A stretch of DNA of 64,000 nucleotides. Origin: Branchiostoma floridae (Eukaryota > Chordata > Leptocardii > Amphioxiformes > Branchiostomatidae). The position numbers were made by a program, and so were the translations under genes. The notes below the pieces were generated by a model. It had not been told where the DNA came from and searched no databases. It saw only the letters and a program-made list of their open reading frames with translations. Position 1 is the first letter of the stretch, and every line of letters starts with the position of its first letter. The stretch lies in assembly GCF_000003815.2 (NCBI RefSeq), contig NC_049990.1:6470976-6534975 (forward strand), read 5' to 3'. Positions 13,201 through 26,400 of the stretch are shown in pieces.

Positions 13201-15300
13201 ACCATTAACGTCGCATTGAAAATGAGTCCCTTCTTTTTGCAAATGAAAGACATGTGAGCTGTAAGAAGTCACCAAGCAGATCATACGGTAGCATAAGATA
13301 GTATCAAAAGCTGCCAGGGTAGTGAAGCTGGCCTAGGAGTGTGTTGGGCAACATGGCTGGCAAATGTGCACCTCTTGGCTGACTATTCTCCTTGGTACTA
13401 TCTTATGCCATCGTAGGATCCCTCCTAAGGTGCTTGAGATGCCCACGTTTCTCGGTACTTCTCTGATATGTTGATTTAAAGAAGAAATCACTTTGTGCAA
13501 ACATTATAAGGACTAGTTTTCCGGCTTAGCATCTTCAACGGCCTTTTCAAGTTGACCTCTATCGTATATGAATATAGAGTGGACAAAAATGTGTCCACAA
13601 CGTAGGATAAGGATCGCGTGTGAGTGAGGGCAGTGCTCTGTTACACAGCTTCCGTTTTAGTAACTTTGACTATGAATTGGCCATTTATTTATTACTTTAG
13701 TCTATAACTGGACTGGTCTAGGATTTACGAGGAGGTTGGTCAGGCAGAGTGTCACGCAAAATTTGTGGTTGTCCCTTTTTCTGGGTCTACGTTCCCATTT
13801 TTTATGTCTACCTCATCTGATGGGCAATAGCAGACAGACTGTTCACGTACATTTTGCTTTATTCTTGGCGGCTAGAATTAGAGTTGTATCTTGTGCCTCC
13901 ATCCAATTATTACAAGTATGTTTCCAAAATTGTTTGAAACTTTGAAAAGAATGGACTCTGATAATGCAAGTAGTTGTTTTAAATGAAGCGTGGTAACCCA
14001 ACCAGGATATACGTCATTTAATATAAATATAAATTCATATAAATCATTTTTGCTTGAAATTTCATAACGTACTTAACAGGCTCGTTGAAGGCAGCTTACA
14101 ATGATTGGAGTACACTTAGAACTTATATGTCATCAGAAAAAGAAAAACATATTGTGAGCAAAACAGCCAATCTCGTAAAGCTTGTTAAAGAGGCTAATAG
14201 TGCATTGTGTTAACACACCCTCCCCTTTCTATATGATATTTCCTGGTCAGGCCGATCGCGAATTTACACAAAATGCCACACTGTCGCTACGCCTACCCCA
14301 TACTCTGTTACCTCAGCTCACCCCATTCCATATCCATATGCACGAATGTATCATCATTCGCTGAATTACATTCCGACTGTATAACAGTCGTCTGTAATCC
14401 GTCAATTCTGACAGCAACAAGTTCCAGCTACATCACTTAAAGGCCGTTTGGCATTCCGATATTGCTGTCGGCTCGCTAAACCCACACCACATGCTGCTTT
14501 GCGTTTGGCAATGTTCCTAATGTGTATTGACATATCACCAGAACGTTATGTGTAACGTATGTGAAGCTAGGCCTGATAACGCTTAATCTTTCAAGCTACA
14601 GGGAAGGAAGATATGAATAAATTTTCAAGGCCATACAAGTGAACTATAAATCCCACGGCTATCTGTTCAGCTGAGCACATTAAAAGGTTTGAACCCATGT
14701 CCGAGAGATATTAGTAGAGGTTATCATTGTAAGACATTGTTGGGAAGATAGTAATATGCCCCGTGGCCCGGAATTCTATGGTGTCAGCGCTTAACTTGCA
14801 CGAGAAAGTATTGCATCAGCCTGCAAGTCTTATACACACCAGTATACTGTGCGAGGATCTACTGTAATATTTGTTCACGGTATTGTTCACTGATTTTGAT
14901 TCTATACACTTTTCTTTCCCTCGGCTGTTTTTATGTCTTCATCTTGTTATGTATGTTGCTCTTTGTATCTTCATGTAATCTTTATCTGTGTCTTTGATGT
15001 TCTAAGGAAAGGGCTTACATTGAGTATGTTGCTTTTTGTCCGATTATATGAAATGATTGAATAGAATAAAATAGAATAGAATAACCATATCTGAGAGCTA
15101 TGTTTAAAAAACTACAGCGACCGCTACCAACCGTCGCCTTGCTGTTTGACTTTCTTTGCCTCCGAGTGCCACATCTCTAAGTACCACTTCCGCATTTTCT
15201 CAACGTACGCCTCCCGATCCTCGCTGTTGCGGCGTTCGCTCCCGCTCCCGTCTTCCGAGGTCATACTGATACTCCTCTGCAAGGTGTTCCCGGAATCCAT
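8692..15300 (-). CDS. Small death-domain protein, six exons
   Basis: Coding exons on minus: 15132-15300, 11191-11247, 10502-10593, 9904-10022, 9512-9590, 8692-8784 (609 nt, 202 aa). Phases chain without a break. The N-terminus is acidic and Ser-rich, then a charged helix (VEKMRKWYLEMWHSEA). Residues about 60-140 form a death domain: the W-x-x-LA-x-x-MGL core of helix 2-3 in exon 3, then VLMKWRH of the fifth helix and a closing VIEALERN. Death domains mediate homotypic adaptor contacts in apoptosis and NF-kB signalling. No second effector domain is visible, so it would act as an adaptor or regulator. The start ATG has a good context (ACCATGG) just inside an acceptor. Exons 5-6 are less certain: if the donor after CTGAA is not used, translation stops three bases later, giving 146 aa. 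The exon 1 donor is GTTGGT, shared with the paralogous exon at 1437. Confidence 0.72.
10202..10250. repeat. (CA)n microsatellite
   Basis: About 24 uninterrupted CA units, followed at 10398-10458 by a second CA run that grades into CAAA repeats. Both lie in the intron between coding exons 3 and 4 of the death-domain gene. Confidence 0.95.
10685..10760 (-). mobile_element. Probable LINE 3-prime end fragment, second copy
   Basis: Carries the same minus-strand tail as the copy at 3960-4080: a block of about 38 bases ending in AATAAA (10698-10703). It lies in the intron between exons 2 and 3 of the death-domain gene. Confidence 0.35.
11600..11790 (-). repeat. Dispersed repeat with microsatellite head, copy 1
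   Basis: Read on minus, a (GT)n run is followed by a stretch containing AATATAATGATATTTGGTAC, AAGGTCAAG and GGGTACTGCAGCA. The plus-strand segment 34155-34392 has the same order: a GTCT/GTGT run, then AATATTTGGTATCTAGG, CGGTCAAGGTCG and GGTACTGCAGCAG. The two therefore belong to one dispersed repeat family. No coding capacity is visible. Confidence 0.55.
13280..13420. mobile_element. MITE-like element with about 29-bp inverted ends
   Basis: The left end (13280-13308) and the right end (13392-13420) are imperfect inverted repeats sharing the core GCATAAGATAGTA. The spacer is about 83 bp and there is no open frame. Located in the first coding intron of the death-domain gene. Confidence 0.6.
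14880..15086 (+). mobile_element. Probable LINE 3-prime tail ending in (GAATA)n
   Basis: A pyrimidine-rich region leads to AAGGGCTTACATTGAGTATG, then a GAATAGAATAAAATAGAATA microsatellite tail at 15058-15083. A 3-prime UTR-like segment ending in a short A-rich microsatellite is typical of CR1/L2-type LINE copies. No reverse transcriptase frame is present, so this is at best a truncated end. Confidence 0.35.
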
Positions 15301-16400
15301 GGTTGTTTCCTGGAATATACCTGGAAGATGAAGATCCTCGTTGAGTCATAAAAGAACTATCTAGAAGTTCATTTACACTTCACATGGAAATGTCTCAGAC
15401 AAACAGATTAAGGAAGATTCTCGTTGATTCATATCTATAATGTCTTCATTTACAGTACTACACACAGCTACAGAAATGCCCGGGGTGTTTCCTGAATCTA
15501 TTGTTGTTTCCTAGAATCTACCTGAAAGATGAAGATGCTCGTTGAGTCAGTCAAAAGCAACGAAAATTTGTTTATTTACAGTACTGCCATAACGTGTCAG
15601 ACCACACAGAGCTTAAGGAAATTCAGAGGTGTTCACAGAATCTATTGTTCTTCCTGCAATCTACCTGGAAGATGAAGATTCTCGTTGAGTCAGATCAAAA
15701 GTAACGAAAATATGTTTATTTATTGTACATGGAAACGTGCCAATCTACACACAGCTTAAGGAAGGTTGGAGGTGTTCTCAGAATCCATTGCTATTCCTGG
15801 AATCTACATAAATGATGAAGATGCTCACTGAATCAGAAATTTTTATAGCACTTCACATGGACATGTGTGAGACGGCACCCAGGTTAAGGAGCATCCAAAG
15901 TGTTCTCTGAATTCATCGAATCCATTGTACTTCCTGGAATATACCTGAAAAATGAAAATCCTCGTTGAGTCAGGAATATCATCATTTACAGAACGTCACA
16001 TGTACATGTGTCAGACTACATAAGGTCAAAGAAGGTCCGAGGTGTTCTAAGAATCCATTGTTCATCCTTGAATCTACATGGAAGACGGATCGGAAATATC
16101 TCTATTTACAGTTGTAACGCTGAAATGTATCAGACTACAAACAGGTTAAGGAAGGTCCGATGTGTTCCCTCTCCATTGTTCTTCCTGGAATCTACCTGGA
16201 AGATGAAGAGCATCGTTGATTCAGATCAAAAGCAACGGAAATATCTTTATTTACACTACTTCGCTTTGAAATATATCAGTCTACAAACAGATTAAGGAAG
16301 GTCCGAAGTGTTGCCTCTCCATTGTTCTTACTGGAATCTACCTGGAAGATGAAGAACCACGTTGAGCCCGATTAGAAGCAACAGAAATATCGATGCAGTA
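15301..16400. repeat. Tandem array that duplicates the acceptor/start region of the death-domain gene
   Basis: About eight diverged units, spaced roughly 120-190 bp, each contain the plus-strand module TTCCTGGAATCTACCTGGAA, then GATGAAGATCCTCGTTGAGT. Most are preceded by a GAATCCATTG-type sequence. On the minus strand this is the acceptor and start-codon neighbourhood of the gene's first coding exon (ATGGATTC at 15300). Unit positions are near 15310, 15515, 15660, 15800, 15940, 16070, 16190 and 16335. Some units keep an ATG after the acceptor-like TTCCAG. None continues into the coding exon. Confidence 0.75.
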
Positions 16401-19400
16401 GTTAACATGACACGGTCAGCATACTCAACACGATACAGTAAAAGTAGTTTACAGCAGTTAATATGACACAGAAAGCAAGACACAAGAGCTCACCAAAAAG
16501 TGAATGAACTTATCATAGGTTACAAATCTTTAATATCAACTGAGACTGATAATGCTATGTGTAGAAATTCTTCGTTATTAAAGCGTTTAGAATCAACCTA
16601 ATAATATTCTGAAACAAATGTTTGAGATGTTTTGCAGTGGACAGAAAGAAAATAATCAAAGAAGTAAGTGCAATGAATAATCATAGGACAGACCATCGAT
16701 TTCTGTAATTATCGAGTTCGTCAGTACGCACTTCAGTTGGTTTTTGATACTGTAGACGTCAAATTTCTGTTCGCCAGGATATGTTTCATCCTAATTCGGC
16801 CCGGAAGCAGGTACGTTTGACACCTAAGACGATAGCATTAGTTATGTATAGAGTTTATGTAAACACAAAGCTTGTAACTGGGCCAGAAACACCAACAACA
16901 GGAATGTGGATCTAGTTTTACAAGGACCCCTCACCCAAATCGTTTTCTCGTTTTAGTCTTTTCTTGTTTAAAGTTTTTCGAAGATGAGCGTATATAAAAA
17001 AACTATGTTACTAGGAACTATTCAAATATATTTTATCCAACTCACTGAGAATCCCTACATTTGATTAAATTACTTTCTGTGCTGTGATGAGAAAGACTTC
17101 AAGCAAGACTATAACATGGCTAAAAACTTGGCTACGTCTCGCACCAGTAACTATCTATGTGGGGATTTTATCATGTTTTATTATTTACATACCTGAATTT
17201 AAGTGCTGTTTTTATCAATACTTGAAATCAATGACGCATCCAAGCAATATCAATTTTATGCAAGTACCTGCTAATAGGTCAATGAAAAATAAAATCTGAA
17301 CACATATTCTCAGAAATGCCCCCTGCGTGTTGGTTGGGAAGACGGTCTATCGTGTTACAATTCGTGCTCAGTTAAAAGTTTAAAAGAAGACCACCCTACA
17401 GAGATGACGGACAGAAAAGGAACCTAATGCCACATACAGTCCACAGGTTCCACATAAGCATGCTCCGAAAATTCTTCAGAACTATTTCTGCCGCTGCGGC
17501 ATCTTTATAATTGTGACTGACCTCTGCACCAAAATGCCAATAATTCTGGATAAACTATTTACCTCGTGTTAGGATAATCGTATGCATACGAGTACTAGTA
17601 TCTTATTGAAGAAGTAAGTGGCATGGACTTACCGTTAACGATGATTAATGTTGCAACGTTCGCAATGAAACTGACTGCCAGTTAACAAAGTTTTTAAGTA
17701 GCTTCAGTAAGAATGAGGATAAAGACGATTTTAAACCAATGTTATGTTACCGGTGCGTGGTTTACAGTGCTTCATCTAATCCGTATCCAAACAGGTTTAT
17801 AGTCCTTCCACTTCAAAGCGGCAACGACCGTGCAATGTACAAACTGAGAAGCGAAAACCCTTTTCGTCCGTTTGTAGCCGCTAACTTTTATGCTTTATTC
17901 TACCCAGATAATTGAATATTTATACAGACATCAACTTTTGCTCAGTTAAGCTAAAATATGTACGTAGTTGTTTATAATGCAGGAGTAGTCTATTTGAATT
18001 TCAAAAGTATGATTCACATTTTAAGTACATGGGAGCATCTGCAAAAGGGGGAATTTCCACTTAAGGACTTTGAAATTCTCCAAATAAAATTGTCAATAAT
18101 ACTGACATGCTAACACGACTTGTTGTAATATTAGTAATGCAAAAATGGTCAAAATATGACAATTTTGTTCAAATATCCATAGCCTTCGTAGTACGGAGAT
18201 TATCGTTTCAAAGGCTTAGCACTCGGCTCGAATAGGAAATGACTGATTCATATTACGTAAAGCGATACATCTAAAATATACGATTCTACAAACAAATTGA
18301 TTGTCTCCTATCGTGACAACATAGTTTACTTTTTTCTACTAATTGAATGACGTTTGTGAGCAGAGCTAGTTGAAAATACGAGTGCACATAACTTACGTTA
18401 ACGGTTACGTATGCAGTTTTCCTTAACAACAGAAAACATAACATTTTGCTTTTCGTAGCTTTTCTGGCCAAGAATTTTGTCATGATTTATAGTGTCTAGC
18501 CACTAACATGTTTAACAAGAAAAATGGGTACCTGATCGTTAAACAGAAACTGGAAACTCCAGGAGCCAGCGATGCCAGTTGCGTTGAAGCCCAACTTTGC
18601 ACGTCTGTGTCACTTGCAGCACCTCAGTAGTACAAAAGGTCTTGGAGACTTCATTTTATGGCAAAGTCACGTGATCGGCGCAGACCAATGAGAAGACAAA
18701 ATCTTTTCGGAATTTGTTTGCCACTCCAAATCCGTATACATTCAGGCCACATGGCTGAACTTTGAAGAAGTCTGAGCTGCTCAAGTTTCTTCTGCTTACC
18801 CCTACCGAGGTGGAGAGCTCTCTCCCGGTGTTGTCCAGATGATGCATGTTGTCCCATCCGAACTGATGACTAGATGCAGTCTGGTTTAACTAACCTACTG
18901 ATGACTAAAGCTCCGATTCTGTGACGTTAGACCACAACAAGTAAATTGTATGGATGGCATCGTCTGCAGACTCCAAACTAAGTGTGAGTTTCTAAATATA
19001 CATTTTTACTTCAACAAGTGCATTCATGGCTACCTCAACATTGTCATTTCTACATCTCAACATAAGAAACATACTTTCCCATTTTCGTTATTTTCTTGTC
19101 ATTTTGACAATCTACGGTTATTTTTTCAGATCAGGCAAAAATCAATACGCGTACGCACTACTGATGCCACCCATACGCTTCCCTTGTTGTGGCTTTAACA
19201 CGAAATACTGACATTAGATACATGCGGTCTGGATTTATCCGCGATCCGAGTGGCCCCTAGACCAGTAGCATTGCAGACCGTTGACTTGATGAATTAGTCT
19301 TCTTCATGTAGCTAATGAAATGCTGACACTGGGTTAAGGCAGATCTAGACCTGTAGAAGCGATATCAGACGTGTTGCATTTCTGAATAGAAGAATCGTGT

Positions 19401-21290
19401 TGCATTTCTGAATTGAAGAATGGAATCTTCCACTCTAATTTGACATTGACCCTTAGGGACTGTTCAGGCCTAATAACCCAAAACAACAAGACGTGACTTC
19501 GTATGTCAGACCTGAAAAGAGACCTAGCTAAGCAAATTTAAAACTTTCCCATTTACGAGTATGCTATCTTATTGTTTCATCCAAAACGATAGGATATAAC
19601 ACTTTTGTACGTACAACACTATATGTAAGTTAAAAGTTGCAACATCGCTAACACCCTGATAAACCAGACAATTGACGAGCGCCCTTCACCCCAGCCGGGT
19701 TACCACATGAAACTTGATCTGGCTAGAGCTAGCCCAGAGTTCAAATGTACGCGACATCTCCATGTCCTCTTCCGTTTAGGAGAGGCAAACATTTTAAAAG
19801 GCGGCAGCTTCACCCATTGGATGCCTCTGATCATGTGTCTATCACAAACCCCTGTACGTTACAGATTTACTAGACACAAGAGATCTATTCCTTTATGTAG
19901 AAATTACAAGAAAGAGATTAAAAAATTCATGGCCATTCCATTTTGACCAAGTATGGTTTCTTTCTCATCTCATCAAGCGAATACCATTTTGCAATGGAAC
20001 GGAATATTGAAAAACAATGCTATCTACCATGACAAGGACAGAAAATCAATAAAAGGTAATAGTGCAACAAAGGTTAAGTTGCACTAAGCAAAATAACATT
20101 CTTAATTCCTGGCCCTGAACCCAAGCCAACTGTTGTATATAGAGTTTTATTTATCTATTTATTGATCTTTAGGGTAGTCCCTTCAGTATTTAAAAGAAAT
20201 GGCACCATGTCAAGTGCAGTTAACTTTGTTTTCCATTTACAGTCATGAAAACAATGTTATTGACTGGGCCATAGCCAAATACGTTAGGGAGACCAGAGAT
20301 CAAGAGACAGATCAAGAAAATATAGTTTTACGCTAACTTGTGTGTTTAGTAAACCACAAGATCTCATTAATATACAATTATATAGTAACTCGCTGATCTG
20401 GTGTCCCTTTGCAACTGTGATGTTCTGATGTTGTCCCCACCCATTCAATGTTTTTCGACTGTCCTTGCCTTGATTTGAAGGACATACTACCAGCGTATTA
20501 CTCTTTGATACTCAGCCCATTCTTTCGGTCGTAAATTGTGCATGTTTTTGAAGGTTATGAACCACCTACGTGTGTGTTCTGTTATGCTTTATGTCGCGGT
20601 CATATTGGAGTCAATTGGAGTTCAAGCCTCTCATTTAGCTATACAACTATAAGTAAGTATGAGACACTCTTCCACAGAAGAGGAAGTATTTACTAGTACA
20701 TAAATACTGTAGGTTTACAATTACAAGTAAACAGTGTAAAAACAATGGATGTATTTATTATTCTATCAATGTTCTGTACACCCAATTACAAATGCATACA
20801 CACATTTTAATGAGGTATATTGGAGGAGGTTGACATAAAGCATGAGCTCATGTTTAACTTTTTTCATCAACAAGATGCACTCTATCAGTATCTACTCCAC
20901 ATCTGGAAAACAAAAATGAAAATTGACAAAAACGAACAAATACAGACACATAAATGCAGGCACAGCAACAAATGGGCAGTCCAGTATGGAAGACAAAGTT
21001 AAAAGCGGGTACATATTCGGAATGTTTGACTTTCTTACACTAGTAGCGGCATCATTAAAAGCTTCTTCTGTATGTAACCTACTTCAGTCATTGATTGATT
21101 GATGCTACCATCAATCAAATGGACAGGCAGATGCCAAAAGGGGCTGTTATTTCAGTGCTGAGAGCTCGTGTCAATCAGGGACTTGGATGATGCTTGCTTG
21201 ACATGTTGTCCTCTCATCGATCAAATGCTCCACATATTGACCTATCTTATAGGACTCCTATACATTCCATCGTGTCCGTGTTAGGCCTTC
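16401..21290. other. Intergenic region, nothing recognised
   Basis: Only chance frames. A two-unit 26-bp duplication (GTGTTGCATTTCTGAAT-A/T-GAAGAATC) lies at about 19370-19426. The plus frame at 19707-19946 has no recognisable motif. 5-prime untranslated exons of the death-domain gene could lie here but cannot be placed without transcripts. Confidence 0.4.
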
Positions 21291-21466
21291 GTCACATTTT
21301 CAAACCGGGCTCTTTGTGGAAACGAAAAAGAGAAATGTATGCATAGAAATATACACAAATAATGCCCACGACTATATATTTACGTCTTGTGTAGTTTTGG
21401 CGTTTCTATACGATCCTTTTTGTTCCCGAAAACTACCCGGCCGGGCCCCGGTTTGGAAATGTGACA
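21291..21466. mobile_element. MITE, family B copy 1
   Basis: The left end reads GTCACATTTTCAAACCGGG and the right end, reverse complemented, GTCACATTTCCAAACCGGG. The interior is AT-rich without a frame. The copy at 25087-25271 shares the ends and the nearby GGGAACG and GGCCGG elements. Confidence 0.6.
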
Positions 21467-23492
21467 CAGCAGGAAAACCGATCGGCCGAGGAGTCTGTGA
21501 GCTCTAATGTGGCACTTAGACAGTTAGATACATGCCTGGTCTTCTCTCGATCATTGCGCAATATTTAGGATCGGCCGATGTTCACATAGCTCTAGGCCTC
21601 GTCCAATGTGATAGGGTAGATTTTCAGAATACACTGGAGTCTCTGGTGATCAACAGATACAGCCAAAACTCGTCGACTATGTGACAGGGACATAGCTACT
21701 TACGGTGGAGGAGTAGAGCACATGAGGAGGACAGCAGTATTATATTCCTTTCGAATTAGGGGCTGATACCTCTTTTGCACCTAGGAAGCTTACATCTTTT
21801 GCTTTTGGTGCATTGTAGAGTTTACTAGACACACTTATGTAACCCTGTCACGTCTGCAGTTTGTCGTCCACGTCAATCGCAGTAAATCCGAATGACAAAC
21901 GCTTAGCCTTTGACCTGGTCATTCTAAAACGGGCGATGGGACATCCGTAAACAAGCACAGAGACTTGTCGGTCCGGGTCAGTTGAAGACTGAATGGAGGA
22001 CGATATAGTACACGAGGAGCTGTACATAAGGGTCAAACTATAGTAAGAACTATACGCTTGGCCACCAATTGCTCCCATGTCGTAAAATCTGGCTACTCTT
22101 AGCCACACTTTAACACCTCTGTGCCAGATAAACATTGTGCTTGTGGCGGACGCAGGAAACATTATGATCCCTGGTAGTTATGCTAAACTCCTTTTTCGGC
22201 ACAGCGCGAGGGTCCTTTGATATGGGTATCAAATCGCATGTGGTATGTTGGGATATTTTTCATCTTTTCGACAAGCAAAGACGAGGACAAACGAGGACAA
22301 ATCGTGACAAATTGCCGAGAACTTTAAACATGACAATTCACGTGTGGACAGTGCAGCGAGAGAGAAAATGTTATATTTTTTATAGCAGTAATCATTGCAA
22401 CGGGTGATGCTATAGATTCTGTTTTTGAGTTGGTCGTAAGTATTAGGTTACAAACTAAAACTAAAGATAGACGTAGTAGAGGGTTGGAATTGTAGAATAG
22501 ACAGCAGTGCAGTGACCTAGAAACGAAAGGACAGTCAAATTAGCAACGATGAAGGGAGATGAGAAAGCAAGAAAAGGAAGGATATAATGGAAAACACGAG
22601 AAGAAATATTCTCAAGTGAGGTATAATTTAGGGTGTAAAACATGGAAGCAATTTGAATAATAATTAATTATAATGATGAATAATTCAATAAATCACAATG
22701 GTGAGAAGAAATTGAATTTATTACATTGTCTTTAACGTAATTTTAGATAAATAAAGAATAACGAGTATATTCATTTAAACATATTCATTATACAAACTGT
22801 ACAGTAAAACATACAAATGTATATAAATTCTCCGCAAAAATGGTAATATACTTGACATGGCTTTCTTGAATGAAATTAAAAATCTGCATGGCTGTATACA
22901 TGTCCACGGGCGTTGAACGTTTTTAAGATACTCGATAACGTCTTATCATTCGATATTTTATAGATGCTAAACTTAATGCAGCATAGAGTATGGTTATCGG
23001 AAACCCGTATCAAATGGGACATTCATTTACGTCAACAAATGGCGCAAACTACACTGGAATAACACACATGTTAAAAGTACATATGTATGTACCGAAGAAC
23101 CATTGTAATCAAAACATTCATGAAGACATCTATGTAATCCTGAAATAAATTGTCAACTGTGTACTCTTTGGTGGGACAGATCAGCAACAGTTCCAGGTGC
23201 TACAGGGTTCTTCCGTTAGCTAGTATGGCTTCCTATGTATTCTTTTGACATACCGAGTTTTTACAATGAACTACATTTCCTATATCAGATATGGGTCCAT
23301 AACATGCATGTCATATCATACTAATGGTGGAGTCCTATCTGTGACATCACTACTGGTTGCTATAGTATTGGTCTGACCAAAGAACACACAGTGAACAATG
23401 GATTGACATAGTAATAGATGTCTTCAGGTAAAAGAATATTTTTTTACTTGAATGATAGAAAGAATTTCATATGTCATTAACACTTTAAACTG
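21467..23492. other. Intergenic region / 3-prime flank of the Patched-like gene
   Basis: No gene recognised. A minus-strand AATAAA at 22717-22722, about 770 bases downstream of the Patched-like stop codon, is a candidate polyadenylation signal. Confidence 0.35.
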
Positions 23493-26400
23493 TCACGCAA
23501 TGTTAGGTAACGCGTAGCTCGCTTTCTGCTGGAACCGGTTAAAGTTATGGCGGACACTCTTGTGGTAGCGTGGGGAGGGGTAAGACTGGGAGCCGTGGTC
23601 TCGTGTGGGACGGGTACCGTTGGGCGGTCTGGATCTGTAGTACGGTGGATAGTCTGGTTCCGGCAGGCCTGCGTACATGGCGGGGTTGTAGTGCCCTGTG
23701 GTAGCCTCTGGCGTCTGCTGTGCCAGCTTAGTTGTAGACGACGACGACGAAAGCTGCAAGAGATATAACAGGGGTCTAAAAACAGCAACGTAATGACTGT
23801 ACATTATGCTCTTTATTACTGCGAGGACCAATATATTTTCATGTCTACAAAACTGCCATGTATTAGCGATATTGTTTACACTTTTTATGGGTGAAGTGGG
23901 TACGTATACCGGTACATCGAAAGAAAATCAGTGGACCGGATCTCGGACCGATTACCAAATGAACAGATTACATCATCAAGCACTCACTCAGTGTTGATAG
24001 TTTTATGCTCTCTATCTTGTATTTTTCTATACCATGTTCTTACTCGATGTAAAGTAAACAAACATTTACTACAGAGATTTGGCATGCATGCTATAACAAT
24101 ATATGAGATATTCACATGTGGAGACTCGTCATCGTCCGTCGTGGTTTCTTCGACAATGTCGTCCTTTTTCTCTGATTGGTCCATCTTATTGTCCGATGAC
24201 GTGTGGTAGGGCGCTGGACCAATTAGGCTGCAGATAACAGGCAGGAAGACTAGCCCGTGCCACAGTCCGAACAGGACAACTCCAAAGAAGACCTTGATAG
24301 GAAATAACAAATGTGTGTCCATCTTATGTCAATCTGCTTTTAGATTGCCTTAATCAGTGATGTTCAACCTTTGTCCAAGATTAGACGAATAAACTCTTTC
24401 ATATATACTGAAAGATATATATACTGAAAATACGTTGTAGACTAGAAAGGCAACATTTTCGAGAAAACGTAGGTTGTTTCTCTCCCCGCAATTTTCATTT
24501 TGCCAAGCTATTCGCACATAAGTCTCTACCATTGACCAAAAAAGGCCACTTTGTATTTGCTGAAGTAGCTAATATTTCGTTCATATTTGATGTAACAGCT
24601 GATGTAACTGGCAGTTCTAAGCTCTGATGTATTAGTGAAAGAAGAAGAAGAAGAACACGCCAGCAAAAATAACATGTTTTCTTTATGGGAAACATAACTA
24701 GATACGACTGAGCACAACTATAACAATGAATACAGCCTCACCTTGAAGAATGTCTGGAAGATGTACGACTGTGAGCCGGACAACAGCACAAACGCCAGGA
24801 AGGTACTGAAGCCGCCATTGAAGACCGCCGTCCCGATACGCAACAGTGTCTCCTTTGCACGTTCTGTCAGTAAATATTGGTTCGATATTTGAGAAGACTT
24901 ATGACAGGTTCTTACTGTTATCTCTCTTGCAATTGCAGTTGCAACAGTTAAGAAGCAATTGACAGCTATGTTATTTTCTTGGTGGAAGTGGTTTTCTATT
25001 TATTACTCGACTAAAAGGCTTGAATTAGTGGTTATGACTTGGAGGTTGAAATGTACATCATGACGACAGCTAACTCTAAAGGCTAACGTCACATTTCTAA
25101 GAGGACCGGCCGAGCAGTTTTGGGGAACGAAAATTACGATATAAAAGGCAACAAAAACACAAAACGGACCAAAAAATAGTTCAACAACATTCCTTGTGCA
25201 AATTTATTGGCATAAACTTTAATTTTTCGTTTCAGCAAACAGCCCGTCCGGACCCCGGTAGGAAATATGACGTAGTTCTAATCAGATCAAAAGTTATTCT
25301 GGACTTATACCCTACCCTATCATCCTACATCAGAGACAATTTGCCCCCATACCGTTCCGGGTCCCTTGCACCAGCATAAAGGTGTGTCCGACGTGGGCGG
25401 AGTAGTCCACGGCCAGTCCGACTGCCAACACCAGGATGACCATAGTGGACAGCTCTATGGTCAGCCCCCAGAAGTGCATCAGCCCGCCCAGGTCAACCTG
25501 CGGACAATACAGGTACGAACTTAGTCTTGACTCGTGTGTGACAGAGGATTCATACGTATTTTGAATCTAGCGATATATGTATTCTCCTTCTTCACCCTCT
25601 AACTTGGTTGTTTACCCCCTAACTACCCAATCGGGGCAGTGCTGAGGGGAGTGGCGTATGGATTAGGACAAGCGGGTCAGACAGTTTGCCGATTCCACTC
25701 AACAATTGTGGAGGAAAAAGGAACATTTGAGACAGTCTCTTTTGGCTCTGATCAACTGATATTCAAACGTGTGGCTTCCTTAGTGTATGCTTGGAGATTG
25801 TTTATTCTCTTTTTATCGATGAATGGCATTTGGCAACATCACTTTAAATTTACGTGATAATACGTTAAGCTTGGGACCGCATTTGGAACACTGCAGCAGC
25901 GACACCTAGCTGCAGTGCGAAGTAGAACCAGACATTATTGCCCTCAAGAAAAGCCTCCGTGGACCCAAAATTTAATCACATATTTGTCAAGGTAAAACGT
26001 AAATGCACATCAAATATTATAGAAATCAATCAATCATTTGATAGCTTCTTAATCTATTCCTTTTAACAACGAAAGCAAGGTTATGACAAGATGAATTCCA
26101 AACTCACCAGTGTGAGAACCACACACAGTGTGATGTAGATGCTCATGAGCAGGTCAGCCACCAGCAGGAGCGTTACCAGTGCCACAGCCACCATAGCCAG
26201 CCCGATGTTCCTGTACACTTCCTGCTGAATGATCTGGGCACATGTAGAAGATCAATGCTATACGTTACTGTTGTATGAAACAAAGGTAAGGCTCTACGAG
26301 CGGTGAAAAGAGTATTTGTGTGGCCAGGGGGAAGGCATATCCCATATGGTCTAGTGGTTAGGATTTGGCGCTCTCACCGCCAAGGCCCGGGTTCGATTCC

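Noticed and set aside
15301-16400. Regularly spaced repeats resembling a CRISPR array
   Set aside because: Units are degenerate, spacing varies and the genome is clearly an intron-rich eukaryote. The repeats derive from the adjacent exon border.
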